Source: Actinomycetota bacterium (GTDB taxonomy: Bacteria > Actinomycetota > Geothermincolia > Geothermincolales > RBG-13-55-18). From it: a DNA stretch of 64,000 bases. Shown piece by piece: positions 8,791 through 17,206 of this stretch (its first letter is position 1; each line of letters begins with the position of its first letter). The position numbers and the translations under genes are program-made. The stretch covers positions 62,001 through 126,000 of the forward strand of contig JACIXC010000007.1 in assembly GCA_014360655.1 (NCBI GenBank), in the 5' to 3' direction. The notes under the pieces were generated by a model. That model saw only the letters and a list, made by a program, of their open reading frames with translations. It made no database searches and had not been told where the DNA came from.

Positions 8791-9981
8791 ATGCGTTCCA
8801 TGCTCGAGGGTATCAGGGTCATCGATTTCACCACCACCGTCGCCGGCCCGGGCTGTTGCTTCTTCCTGGCCGACATGGGGGCGGAGGTGATCAAGGTCGA
8901 GAGACCGGGCCTGGGCGACGAGGCCAGGCTCTTCCCCCCCTACAAGGAGGGCGTGTCGGCGTCCTTCGCGGTGCTCAACCGCGGCAAGAAGGGGGTGACC
9001 ATGGACCTCAAGAACCCCGAGGGGGTGCAGCTATTCCGCGAGCTGGTCTCACGCTCCGACGTGCTGGTGGAGAGCTTCCGCCCCGGGGTCATGAAAAAGC
9101 TGGGCCTCGATTACGAGAGCCTCAGGGAGGTCAATCCCCGCCTGGTTATGTGTTCCATATCCGGTTACGGCCAGTACGGCCCCCTCTCCCGCCTGCCCGC
9201 CTACGACGCCGTCATCCAGGCCATGAGCGGGCTCATGAGCACCACCGGGTACCAGGACGGGCCGCCCCTGCGTTCCGGGACCCTCATCATCGACATATCC
9301 ACCGCCTTCAACGCCGCCTTCGCCGTATGCGCGGCCCTCTTCGCCCGGGAGAGGACGGGGGAGGGAGAGCACCTGGACATCTCCATGTACGACGTGGGCA
9401 TCAACCTCCTGGAGGCGAAGTTCGTGGACTACACCGTCACGGGAAACATCCCGCAGAGGACGGGAAACAGGTACCCCTACGTCACCCCCTTCGACACCTT
9501 CCGCACGCGCGACGGACACGTCTTCATCATATGCGTGGGGGACCACCCCTTCCGCAGCCTCTGCGAGGCCATGGGCAGGCCGGAGCTGGCCGAGGACGAG
9601 AGGTTCCGCGACCTCTTCGCGCGCAACGCCAACGAGCCCGCGTTGAAGGAGATCATCGAGGAGTGGTCGGCCGGGCTCTCCACCACCGAGGTATGGGAGC
9701 TCCTGCAGGAGCACGGCGTGCCCGGGGCGCCCATACAGGACGTGAAGCAGGTGGTAGAGCATCCCCACACGCAGGCGCGCGGCATGCTGGTGGAGCTGGA
9801 ACAGCCGGGCGCGGGAGTCATAACCGCCTTCGGCCCTGCGGTCAAGGCTGCGCGGAGCGACATACGGCCCAGGGGACCCGCGCCCGCCCTGGGGGAACAC
9901 AACCGCTGGCTGCTCAGCGAGGTACTGGGCAAGGACGACGCGGAGGCGGAGCGCATACTCGCGTCGGGGGCCATGGGCTGA
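8791..9981 (+). CDS. CaiB/BaiF family (class III) CoA transferase
   Basis: Transfers CoA between acyl groups through an aspartyl-CoA thioester intermediate. 396 residues, the family norm. The protein opens with LEGIRVIDFTTTVAGP and LADMGAEVIKVERPG, has the NRGKKGVTMDLK segment, and carries the predicted nucleophile Asp168 in TLIIDIS, matching Asp169 of formyl-CoA transferase. AAGGAGGT precedes ATG 8791 at good spacing. The substrate is unknown. Fatty-acid, bile-acid and aromatic substrates all occur in this family, and other acyl-CoA genes occur at 33.9-42.8 kb. Confidence 0.93.
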   Translation: MRSMLEGIRVIDFTTTVAGPGCCFFLADMGAEVIKVERPGLGDEARLFPPYKEGVSASFAVLNRGKKGVTMDLKNPEGVQLFRELVSRSDVLVESFRPGVMKKLGLDYESLREVNPRLVMCSISGYGQYGPLSRLPAYDAVIQAMSGLMSTTGYQDGPPLRSGTLIIDISTAFNAAFAVCAALFARERTGEGEHLDISMYDVGINLLEAKFVDYTVTGNIPQRTGNRYPYVTPFDTFRTRDGHVFIICVGDHPFRSLCEAMGRPELAEDERFRDLFARNANEPALKEIIEEWSAGLSTTEVWELLQEHGVPGAPIQDVKQVVEHPHTQARGMLVELEQPGAGVITAFGPAVKAARSDIRPRGPAPALGEHNRWLLSEVLGKDDAEAERILASGAMG

Positions 9982-10183
9982 GATCACCGCAGGGGGGTTC
10001 GGCCGTTCCCTTCGAAATGCGGCGAACATGCGGTTACGTTGAAAACGCAACGTCCCGTGCGCGGTTCCCGACGCCGAAGTGCGGTATCACGACCCCGATC
10101 GCGGCATGCGATGCGCGGCGATACGTGAGAACGCGGAGAACGTGGAGCACGCACCGTTAGCGAGAAAGAGGGAGGTGGGCGAC

Positions 10184-11701
10184 ATGCGCAGGCTGGTCTT
10201 TTACGGAGACGACCTCGTGCAGGTGGAGCTCCCGGAGCGCACCCGGGTCATCGAGGCCCCTCCCTGCCTGCCGGCCCTGCCCGATTTCCGGAGCGCGGTC
10301 AGGGAAGCCCTCCGCCATCCCCTGGGCTCTCCTCCCCTCGGAGAACTGGTCAATCCGCGCTCCCGGGTGACCATAGCCTTCGACGACCCCTGCCTGCCCC
10401 TCCCGCCCGCGCTGAGGGACCCCCGCGGCCAGGCCACGGAGGTGTTGCTGGAGGAGCTCTTCTCGCGGGGCCTGCGAAGGGAGAACGTGAACCTGGTCTG
10501 CGCCGTGGGACTGCACCGCAAGTGGACGGAACGGGAACTGAGGCACCTGCTCGGAAAGCGGGTGTGGGCGGTGATGGGTCCCGGCCGCATCGCCAACCAC
10601 GACGCCGAGGACCCGGTGGGAAACGTTGACCTGGGAAATACTGCCAGCGGATACCCCGTGGAGGTCGACCGCAGGCTCCTGGAGTCGGACCTCACCATTT
10701 ACGTCAACGTCAACTGGACCAGCATGAACGGGGGATGGAAATCGTACCTGGTGGGCCTGGGGACCTACCGCTCCATCCGCGCCCACCACAACCCTTCCGT
10801 GCTCGCCGGCGGCGGGACGGTCATGGATCCCGGCAGCCGCTTCCACGACATCCTGCGTGAGCAGGGGAGGCACCTCGCCCGCCACGCCCGCGTGTTCAGC
10901 GTGGAGACGGTGCTCAACAACCGCGTCTGGCCCGGCCCCCTGGACCGCTATCTGTCCCTGTCCCGCAGCAAGGTGCCCCTTCCCTTCCGCATCTCGCGCC
11001 GCTTTCCCCAGGCTGCGAAAAGCGCGGTCTCCTCCGCGCTGCGCGCCGCCTACGCGCCCATCGCCGTGCACGCCGGGGATCCCGAAGCCGTGCACCCCAG
11101 GACCCTCGAGGCCCTCTTCCGGCAGCAGAACGTGCGCGTCGAGGAGCAGGCGGACGCCCTTTTCCTGGCCTTGCCCAACATGTGCCCGTACGCCGCCTTC
11201 TCGCGCATGAACCCCCTGCTGGCCATGAACGCGGCCCTGGGCTACGTCTTCAACCTGCACCTGGGCCGTCCCGTGGTGCGCGAGGGAGGGGTGATGGTGC
11301 TCCTGCAACCCTTCCTGCCGGGCTTTCACCGGCGGCACCACCTTCCCTACATCGAGTTCTTCGAGCGGGTCCTCCCCGAGACCCGGGACCCGCGCGAGAT
11401 GGAGGCGCGTTTCGAGGAGGATTTCGCCCGCCGTGAGGAGTACATCCGCGCCTACCGGGAAGACCACTCCTACCACGGGGTGCACCCCTTCTACGTCTGG
11501 TACTGGGGAGGCCTGGCGCTGGAGCACCTGGAGCGGGTGATCGTGGTGGGCGCCAGGGAGCGCGCGGTGGTGGAGCGCCTCGGCTTCACGTACGCCGATT
11601 CCCTGGAGCAGGCGTGGAGCATGGCCGGCGAGGTCCTGGGAAGCGGTTTTTCCCTCACGCACCTCTCCGTGCCCCCCATCTTCGCCGCCGAGGTCCCCTG
11701 A
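10184..11701 (+). CDS. LarA-family (lactate racemase-like, DUF2088) protein
   Basis: About 505 residues. The first half follows the LarA N-terminal domain: ELVNPRSRVTIAFDDP, then GLHRKWTERELRHLLG (the His-Arg/Thr region) and GRIANHDAEDP. The cofactor-lysine region is readable as NGGWKSYLVGLGTYRS, comparable to the Lys that anchors the nickel-pincer nucleotide in LarA. LarA homologs racemise or epimerise 2-hydroxyacids with that cofactor. The C-terminal half is longer than in lactate racemase (about 425 residues). Start ATG 10184 follows GGGAGGTGGGCGAC. No larB/C/E genes are nearby, so cofactor supply would have to come from elsewhere. Substrate unknown. Confidence 0.75.
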   Translation: MRRLVFYGDDLVQVELPERTRVIEAPPCLPALPDFRSAVREALRHPLGSPPLGELVNPRSRVTIAFDDPCLPLPPALRDPRGQATEVLLEELFSRGLRRENVNLVCAVGLHRKWTERELRHLLGKRVWAVMGPGRIANHDAEDPVGNVDLGNTASGYPVEVDRRLLESDLTIYVNVNWTSMNGGWKSYLVGLGTYRSIRAHHNPSVLAGGGTVMDPGSRFHDILREQGRHLARHARVFSVETVLNNRVWPGPLDRYLSLSRSKVPLPFRISRRFPQAAKSAVSSALRAAYAPIAVHAGDPEAVHPRTLEALFRQQNVRVEEQADALFLALPNMCPYAAFSRMNPLLAMNAALGYVFNLHLGRPVVREGGVMVLLQPFLPGFHRRHHLPYIEFFERVLPETRDPREMEARFEEDFARREEYIRAYREDHSYHGVHPFYVWYWGGLALEHLERVIVVGARERAVVERLGFTYADSLEQAWSMAGEVLGSGFSLTHLSVPPIFAAEVP

Positions 11702-11718
11702 CGCGCGCCGCCCCCGCA

Positions 11719-11737
11719 CCGCAAACGCGGTTTGCGG
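11719..11737. terminator. Hairpin between convergent genes
   Basis: Perfect 8-bp stem CCGCAAAC/GTTTGCGG with a 3-nt loop, 17 bp after the LarA-like stop and 67 bp from the converging pilin stop. No T-run follows, so it is at best a weak or Rho-assisted bidirectional terminator. Confidence 0.5.
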
Positions 11738-11803
11738 CCGCCAAGCGGCAAAAGCTTGGTTCAGCTGACCGTGCCAGGACGCGGAAGGCGTTATGCATCG
11801 CGG

Positions 11804-12739
11804 TTATTCCTTGATCACCCGGAGGGTGGAGATATCGATCTCGTTGGCGGTGCTCACCGTCTTGTAATACCACTTGCCCCTGGACACGTCGTATATCAGG
11901 GAACCCCCGCTCTTGGAGGTGAGGACCAGCTTCTTCCCCTTCACGCTCGTAACCTCGAAGGAGTAGCCGGCCTCGGGGGCCACTTTGACGCGGGAGCCCG
12001 CGGGAACGTAGTAGGCGTGGTCCACGGGGAGCTTCCAGTCCTCGGGATCAAGACCGATATCCGTGTAGGCGCGAGCGCCGGAGCTCGCCGGGTACTTCTC
12101 GTACTTCTCGTAATATTCCTCGATGAGGTCGATCATGCCCTTGGTGATCTCCTGGAAGGTATCCCCCAGGGGGGTTTTCCTGCTCGGCGCTTCTTCCTTC
12201 TCTTTCACGTGGCTCCAGGCCACCGCCCGCGGCACGTCGTGCTGGAACTCCTTGCCGTCCGCCCGTACTCCCACCCGGTTATCCGTCAGGCAGGTCACGG
12301 TGTGGCCGTCGGTGAGGTAATCGCACATGCCCGCCACCTCCCCCACGCCCCTGCCGTTGGAGGGACAGTCAAAGGGACCGCCGCCCTCTTCGAAGTAGGT
12401 GGCCAGGGAACGGCCGGGATCACCGGGGACGTTTCCCCTGATATCTATATACGCCTCGCCCCCTCCCGGGAGGCAGGAATCGGTGATGAACTCCTCGTCG
12501 GGGTGATCGGCCCTCCAGCGCATTATGGCGAACATGATAGAGCGCTGGTTATGCCAGCAGACGCCCCTCTCGGCCATGTCCCGCACCGAGGCGAAAACGG
12601 GAACCGCCAGGCCCACCAGGATACCCAGGAGCAGGATGACGATCATGAGCTCGATGAGGCTGAAACCGCGGCAGTCCGCCAGGCGCGGGCGTCGCGCCGG
12701 CGCGCCCTTTCCCTTTTCCTCTCCTCTATATTTTTCCAT
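11804..12739 (-). CDS. Type IV pilin-like/pseudopilin protein
   Basis: 311 residues. After a basic leader of about 24 residues comes the prepilin cleavage and assembly motif RGFSLIELMIVILLLGIL, with Glu at position +5 and a hydrophobic helix. The C-terminal part is a large extracellular domain with several Cys and two regions around residues 60-130 and 190-300; the tail (VTSVKGKKLVLTSKSGG) looks like a small beta domain. It is the last gene of the cheY-pilB operon, 13 bp after the preceding gene. It is larger than a typical major pilin, so it may be a minor pilin or pseudopilin. A prepilin peptidase is needed but is not in this window. Confidence 0.85.
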   Translation of the reverse strand: MEKYRGEEKGKGAPARRPRLADCRGFSLIELMIVILLLGILVGLAVPVFASVRDMAERGVCWHNQRSIMFAIMRWRADHPDEEFITDSCLPGGGEAYIDIRGNVPGDPGRSLATYFEEGGGPFDCPSNGRGVGEVAGMCDYLTDGHTVTCLTDNRVGVRADGKEFQHDVPRAVAWSHVKEKEEAPSRKTPLGDTFQEITKGMIDLIEEYYEKYEKYPASSGARAYTDIGLDPEDWKLPVDHAYYVPAGSRVKVAPEAGYSFEVTSVKGKKLVLTSKSGGSLIYDVSRGKWYYKTVSTANEIDISTLRVIKE

Positions 12740-12752
12740 GTACGGCCACCCC

Positions 12753-13364
12753 CTATTCCGTCACCCGGGGCTTATTCCCCTCATCCGCCTCGATCCCGGA
12801 GGCCTCGTGCGCGCCGGGGTTGGGACAGCTCAGGCGATAACCCAAGCCGTCGCAAGAATATGCGTAGGGGGCGCCCGTCGCCGGGCACGCCGCCTCCCTG
12901 TCCAGGTATGCGCCCTTCAGCTCCTGCAGCGAGGAGGGGTATTGCCCCTTCTCCTCCCTGTAGCGCGCAAGCGCGTCCCTCACCGCCTGCATGGAGAGGA
13001 TGCACTCGTCCCGGTTCCGGGTCAGCTCCTGCTGCGGCGTGGCCTCCGCCCTTCCGGAGTGGAGGGTGAGGCGCCCGTAAACGAGGAACCCCGCGCAGGA
13101 GAGGACGAGAACGGAAAGGATGGCGGCCATCACGATGAACCCCCGCGAACCTACCTTGCGCCGCGACGCGAACGCCTCCCGCTCGCGCTCGCCTTCCTCC
13201 CTTCTCCTCGAGCGGAGGTCGGAAAGCTGGCGTTCCACCGCGCAGTCGTAACAGAAAGCCTCCTCCCCCTCGCGCAGCTCCACGCACTGCTCGCACAGCT
13301 CCCTGCCGCAACCGGCGCAGCGCGCGGATGCCGAACGCTCCGGGTGGTTCACGCATTGCGGCAT
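12753..13364 (-). CDS. B-box-type zinc finger protein with TM helix and pilin-like C-terminus
   Basis: 203 residues. The N-terminus CVNHPERSASARCAGCG, then LCEQCVE and CYDC, is a B-box-like zinc-binding module facing the cytoplasm. A charged linker follows, then one transmembrane helix (about residues 78-97). The outside portion has a short helix ALARYREEKGQYPSSLQEL followed by Cys-rich text, the layout of GspG-like pilin heads (helix, then YP..L..L). No prepilin cleavage site is visible. It lies 14 bp after pilB and 13 bp before the pilin gene, so it is probably part of the same machine, perhaps linking a cytoplasmic partner to the pilus. Confidence 0.7.
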   Translation of the reverse strand: MPQCVNHPERSASARCAGCGRELCEQCVELREGEEAFCYDCAVERQLSDLRSRRREEGEREREAFASRRKVGSRGFIVMAAILSVLVLSCAGFLVYGRLTLHSGRAEATPQQELTRNRDECILSMQAVRDALARYREEKGQYPSSLQELKGAYLDREAACPATGAPYAYSCDGLGYRLSCPNPGAHEASGIEADEGNKPRVTE

Positions 13365-13378
13365 CTCCTCTCACCCCC

Positions 13379-15064
13379 TTACCTGGGTACGCAGCGCATG
13401 ATCTCCTCCAGCGAGGTCACGCCTCGGGATAACTTCCTCACCGCGTTCTGCCACATGGTCCGCATCCCCTCCCGCATGGCGACCTCCGTCACTTCCCGCG
13501 GGTCTACCCGGAGGTCCATCCTGGACTTGACGGCGTCGCTCACGCCCAACACCTCGAAGACCGCCGTCCTCCCCTTGTACCCCGTATGGTTGCAATACCT
13601 GCAACCAACCGGCCGGAAGAACTCGTTCCCCTCCTCCTCGATTCCCAACCCGGCGAGGGTTTCCGCATCCGGGCGGTAGCTCTCCTTGCAGCGCGGGCAC
13701 AGCTTCCTGACCAACCTCTGGGCGATGACGAGCTTCACCACCTCCCGCACGTAGTAGGGCTCCACGCCCATGTCCAGAAGGCGCGGAAGGGCCTCCACGG
13801 CCGCGGTGGTATGTAGGGTGCTCAGCAGCAGGTGCCCGGTCATGGCGGCCTGCATGGCTATCTGCGCCGTCTCGCGGTCCCTGATCTCCCCCACCAGTAT
13901 CACGTCCGGGTCCTGACGTAGCACCGACCTGAGGATGGTGGAGAAGGTCAGGCCTATCTTGTGGTTGACGGGGATCTGGTTGATCACGCGCAACCTGTAC
14001 TCGACGGGGTCCTCGATGGTTATCACCTTGCGGGTGATATCGTTAATCTCGTTGAGCACGGCGTAGAGGGTGGTGGTCTTTCCGCTTCCCGTGGGGCCGG
14101 TGACCAGCATAAAACCGCTGGGGTCCTCCAGGGCGCGCAGTACCTTGCGCATGTCGTCGTCCTCGAAGCCGAGCTCGGCGAGGCCCACGGCGGCGTTGGA
14201 CTGGTCGAGTATCCTGAGGGTCACCGATTCCCCGTAGATGGTGGGGGCGGTGGCCACCCGGAAGTCGACGTCCTTGCCGCCGTAGCGGACGAAAAAGCGG
14301 CCGTCCTGTGGCAGCCTCCTCTCCGCGATATTCAATTGGGCGAGAACCTTGATGCGGGAGACCAGGGGGTTAAGGGCCTCCACGGGGAGTATCCTGGCCT
14401 CCATGAGCACACCGTCCAGGCGATAGCGCACGCGCACCAGGTTCTCCTCGGGTTCTATGTGCACGTCGCTGGCCCCCTCCTTTATGGCCCGCGAGAGAAG
14501 GAGGTTGGTGAGTTTTACTATGGGGCCCTCCTCCACCTGGATCTCGTCGACGCTTTCCGGTTTGTAGCGGTCCACGAACTCCAGGTGCTCCTCGCCGAAC
14601 GTGGCCATCTCCTGCTCCAGGCCGCCCTCCCTGAAGAAATAGTCGATGGCCTCCAGGATGTCTTCCTCGTCGCTCAGCACCGGTTCCAGGGTGTAACCGG
14701 AAGCGAAGGCCAGCATGTCAAGGGCGGCGGTGTCGAAGGGACAGCTGACGGCGATGGTCAGGATGTCTCCTACCAGGGTCACGGGGATAGCCACCAGGTT
14801 GCGGGCCATGTTAGCGGGGATCGACTTGACCGCCTCGGGGTCTATGAGGTCCACGGACAGCTTGACGTAGGGGATATCGACGTGCTTGCTGATGAATTCC
14901 TGCAGCTGCTCCCGGGTGGTGAACCCCTCTTTTATGAGCACTTCCTTGAGGCGCAGTCCCGTGTTCTTCTGGAGTTGCAGGGCCAGCTGGAGTTGCTCCT
15001 GGGTGATGATCCCCTTCTCCACCAGGCTGTTTCCGAGGCCGCCGTCCTGCTGCCTTCCCTCCAT
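13379..15064 (-). CDS. pilB: Type IV pilus assembly ATPase, PilB/GspE family
   Basis: 561 residues, cytoplasmic hexameric ATPase that powers pilus extension or type II secretion. The N-terminal part (about residues 1-150, GIITQEQLQLALQLQ) is an MshEN-like domain, which in relatives binds c-di-GMP. Walker A is GPTGSGKTTTLYAV, followed by the Asp box and the Walker B-like PDVILVGEIRD, then the His box. A C-terminal tetracysteine zinc site (CPRC and CRYC) is present. ATG 15064 follows GGAGGTGAAGGTG; the open frame extends upstream into the cheY gene but that part is not coding. No pilC, pilT or pilM-Q genes are in the window. Confidence 0.95.
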   Translation of the reverse strand: MEGRQQDGGLGNSLVEKGIITQEQLQLALQLQKNTGLRLKEVLIKEGFTTREQLQEFISKHVDIPYVKLSVDLIDPEAVKSIPANMARNLVAIPVTLVGDILTIAVSCPFDTAALDMLAFASGYTLEPVLSDEEDILEAIDYFFREGGLEQEMATFGEEHLEFVDRYKPESVDEIQVEEGPIVKLTNLLLSRAIKEGASDVHIEPEENLVRVRYRLDGVLMEARILPVEALNPLVSRIKVLAQLNIAERRLPQDGRFFVRYGGKDVDFRVATAPTIYGESVTLRILDQSNAAVGLAELGFEDDDMRKVLRALEDPSGFMLVTGPTGSGKTTTLYAVLNEINDITRKVITIEDPVEYRLRVINQIPVNHKIGLTFSTILRSVLRQDPDVILVGEIRDRETAQIAMQAAMTGHLLLSTLHTTAAVEALPRLLDMGVEPYYVREVVKLVIAQRLVRKLCPRCKESYRPDAETLAGLGIEEEGNEFFRPVGCRYCNHTGYKGRTAVFEVLGVSDAVKSRMDLRVDPREVTEVAMREGMRTMWQNAVRKLSRGVTSLEEIMRCVPR

Positions 15065-15116
15065 CACCTTCACCTCCGGGCCAGACGCCGAGCTCCCGAC
15101 GCCGGTGAACGCAGCC

Positions 15117-15515
15117 TCACGGGTTGACGCTGCCGGCGAAGGAGCGCAGGACGTCCTCGACCTTGTGCAGGAATTCCTTCCTTTCCTCGGGCGTGGATGG
15201 CTTGACCAGGTAGATGTCGGCGCCGGCATCCAGCGCGATCTGGCGGTAGTTGGCCTTGCGGTAGATGGAGCTGTTCATGATTATGGGGGTATGCCCTCCG
15301 TCGTCCAGCTCCCTTATGCTCTGCACCAGCTTGAAGCCGTTGAGCTTGGGGATGAGACAGTCGGTGATCACCAGGTCCGGCCTCTCCTCGAGGAACTTTC
15401 GCAGGGCGATCTCCCCGTCCCTCGCCTCGATGACCTCGTGCCCCTCGGCCTGCAGGGTTTCCTTCATCACGCGCAGGATGAGCTCGGAGTCCTCGACGAG
15501 TAATATCCTGGCCAT
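15117..15515 (-). CDS. CheY-like response regulator receiver protein
   Basis: 132 residues, a stand-alone receiver domain: acidic pocket VEDSE, phosphoacceptor Asp52 in LVITDCL, and the conserved Lys in YLVKPSTPEE. The Thr/Ser switch position reads NSS. There is no output domain, so it acts by binding a partner, probably the PilB machine encoded 52 bp downstream. ATG 15515 has AAGGAGGA at 6 nt. It is the first gene of the pilus operon and lies 140 bp downstream of a sigma-28-like promoter. Confidence 0.92.
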   Translation of the reverse strand: MARILLVEDSELILRVMKETLQAEGHEVIEARDGEIALRKFLEERPDLVITDCLIPKLNGFKLVQSIRELDDGGHTPIIMNSSIYRKANYRQIALDAGADIYLVKPSTPEERKEFLHKVEDVLRSFAGSVNP

Positions 15516-15654
15516 TTTCACTCCTCCTTGGTCCTCCCCTTACGCGGGCCGCCCCTTCCGGTGCTTCCCGAAGTCCCCCCCTCGCCGGTTAACGTGGAGA
15601 AACCCGGGGTTGATGGTGACAACGGCCGCGCTCTCTCATATCCTTCTTCTTTGA

Positions 15655-15681
15655 TTTTCGGCTCCCGGGGAGGGGGGTTTA
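15655..15681 (-). promoter_or_regulatory. Sigma-28 (FliA/WhiG)-like promoter for the pilus operon
   Basis: On the minus strand TAAA, exactly 15 nt, then GCCGAAAA, against the consensus TAAA-N15-GCCGATAA (one mismatch). It lies about 140 bp before the CheY-like gene. The rest of the 325-bp gap (15516-15840) holds GC-rich sequence with no gene. Confidence 0.6.
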
Positions 15682-15840
15682 GCAATATGAGGCCGTCTAC
15701 GAAACTAGGTAGGCAAAAATCAACCCTCCGGTCATGGGGGAGCTTTCCGCCCAGGTCCCGCCTCGTTCGTCCGCTCGCGGCGGCCGCGGGTGCCGATGCC
15801 GACCGGTGGGAACTTTTCCGGCTTCCCCAATCCGTCTCTT

Positions 15841-17046
15841 TCAGCGGAGGAGCTGCAGTGTGACCTCGCTCCCCGGCTCCAGGCGGCCCACCTCCTCCGG
15901 CAGGACCGCCAGCGCGTTCCCCGCCACCATGGAACTGAGGATGCCGCTGCCCTGGGGGCCGGTGGGGCGGGCGTGATAGCGTCCCCCACGCCACTCGGCG
16001 ATGACCCTTATGAACTCGGTGCGGCCCGTTCTGCGGCCCAGGGGGGCGTCGAGGACGGCGGTGACGGTGGGGCGGAAGAGGTCGCGCCTTCCCATCATCC
16101 TCAGGAGGGCGGGGCGGACGAACTGCTCGAAGGAGACCATCACCGACACCGGGTTTCCCGGCAACCCGAAGAGCGGTTTTCCGCGGATATGCCCGAAGGC
16201 CTGGGGCTTTCCGGGGCGCATGGCCACCTTCCAGAAGTTCATCTCGCCCAGCTTGCCCAGAACATCCTTGACCATGTCGTAATCCCCCACCGAGACGCCG
16301 CCGCTGGTAACGAAGAGGTCCACGCGTTCCAGGTTCTCCAGGATGGTCCTCTCCAGGAGCGACGCATCGTCGCGCACCACGCCCAGCCGCAGCGGCTCTC
16401 CTCCCGCCTCGCGCACCATCCCGTAGAGGGTGTAGCTGTTGGAATCCCGTATCTTGCCGGGGGAGAGCTCTTCCTCCACCCCCACCAGCTCGTCGCCAGT
16501 GGAGATGATGCCCACCACGGCACGCCGGAAGCAGCGCACCCTGGCGTGCCCCAGGCTGGCAAGCATTCCCAGCTCCGCCGGCGCGACGAGCCTGCCCGCC
16601 TCCAGCACCTTCTCCCCGGCGCGCACGTCCTCGCCCGCCCGGCGCACGTTGGCCCCCCTGGCGAGCTCTTCCATGACCTGCACGCGGTCCCCCTCGCCGC
16701 GGGTGGCTTCCACGGGGACCACGGTGTCTGCTCCCGGCGGCAGGGGCGCCCCGGTCATGATGCGCAGCGCCTCTCCCCGCGCCACGGTGACCCCCGGCTC
16801 GTAGCCGGCGGGCAGGTCCCCCACGACGGCCAGCTCCACCGGGCGGCGCGGAGACGCCCCGGCGAGGTCCGCGGCGCGCACCGCGTAGCCGTCCATGGCC
16901 GAGTTGTCGAAGGGGGGGATGTCGTGCCCCGCCACAACGTCCTCCGCCAGGGTCATGCCCAGCGCGTCCTGCAGCCCCACCTCCACCTCCGGAAGGGTGT
17001 CGATGGACGCGAGGACCGCCTCGCGCGCCTCATCAACGCTCAACAT
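15841..17046 (-). CDS. moeA: Molybdopterin molybdenumtransferase MoeA
   Basis: About 401 residues. Inserts molybdate or tungstate into adenylated molybdopterin, the last common step of Mo/W cofactor synthesis. Diagnostic segments are PPFDNSAMDGYAV, IMTGAPLPPGADTVVP, GIISTGDELV, DSNSYTLYGM, VTSGGVSVGDYD and GLPGNPVSVMVSFEQF. Two ATGs 6 bp apart are possible; the second (17046) has AGGAGG at 7 nt and is preferred. It is the last gene of the tungstate operon, 160 bp after the second binding-protein gene. This supports a cofactor, not a simple nutrient, role for the transporter. Confidence 0.95.
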   Translation of the reverse strand: MLSVDEAREAVLASIDTLPEVEVGLQDALGMTLAEDVVAGHDIPPFDNSAMDGYAVRAADLAGASPRRPVELAVVGDLPAGYEPGVTVARGEALRIMTGAPLPPGADTVVPVEATRGEGDRVQVMEELARGANVRRAGEDVRAGEKVLEAGRLVAPAELGMLASLGHARVRCFRRAVVGIISTGDELVGVEEELSPGKIRDSNSYTLYGMVREAGGEPLRLGVVRDDASLLERTILENLERVDLFVTSGGVSVGDYDMVKDVLGKLGEMNFWKVAMRPGKPQAFGHIRGKPLFGLPGNPVSVMVSFEQFVRPALLRMMGRRDLFRPTVTAVLDAPLGRRTGRTEFIRVIAEWRGGRYHARPTGPQGSGILSSMVAGNALAVLPEEVGRLEPGSEVTLQLLR

Positions 17047-17206
17047 CCTCATCCCTCCTCGCGTGGCGTCCGTCCACTCGCAACCGCTCCCTCAACCGCT
17101 CCCCACGCCACGGTCCCGCCGTGACCACCTGCCGCGGGCCCTCTCTGCGGCGGGCGGCGAGAGGGGCGGCTTCCCGCTCCCGCCTGCCGCACGGGGCGCC
17201 GCGAAG

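Noticed and set aside
15522-15840. c-di-GMP riboswitch upstream of the cheY-pilB operon
   Set aside because: Short matches such as GGAAAGC and a possible GCCTAC hairpin were seen, but the conserved GEMM core could not be assembled.
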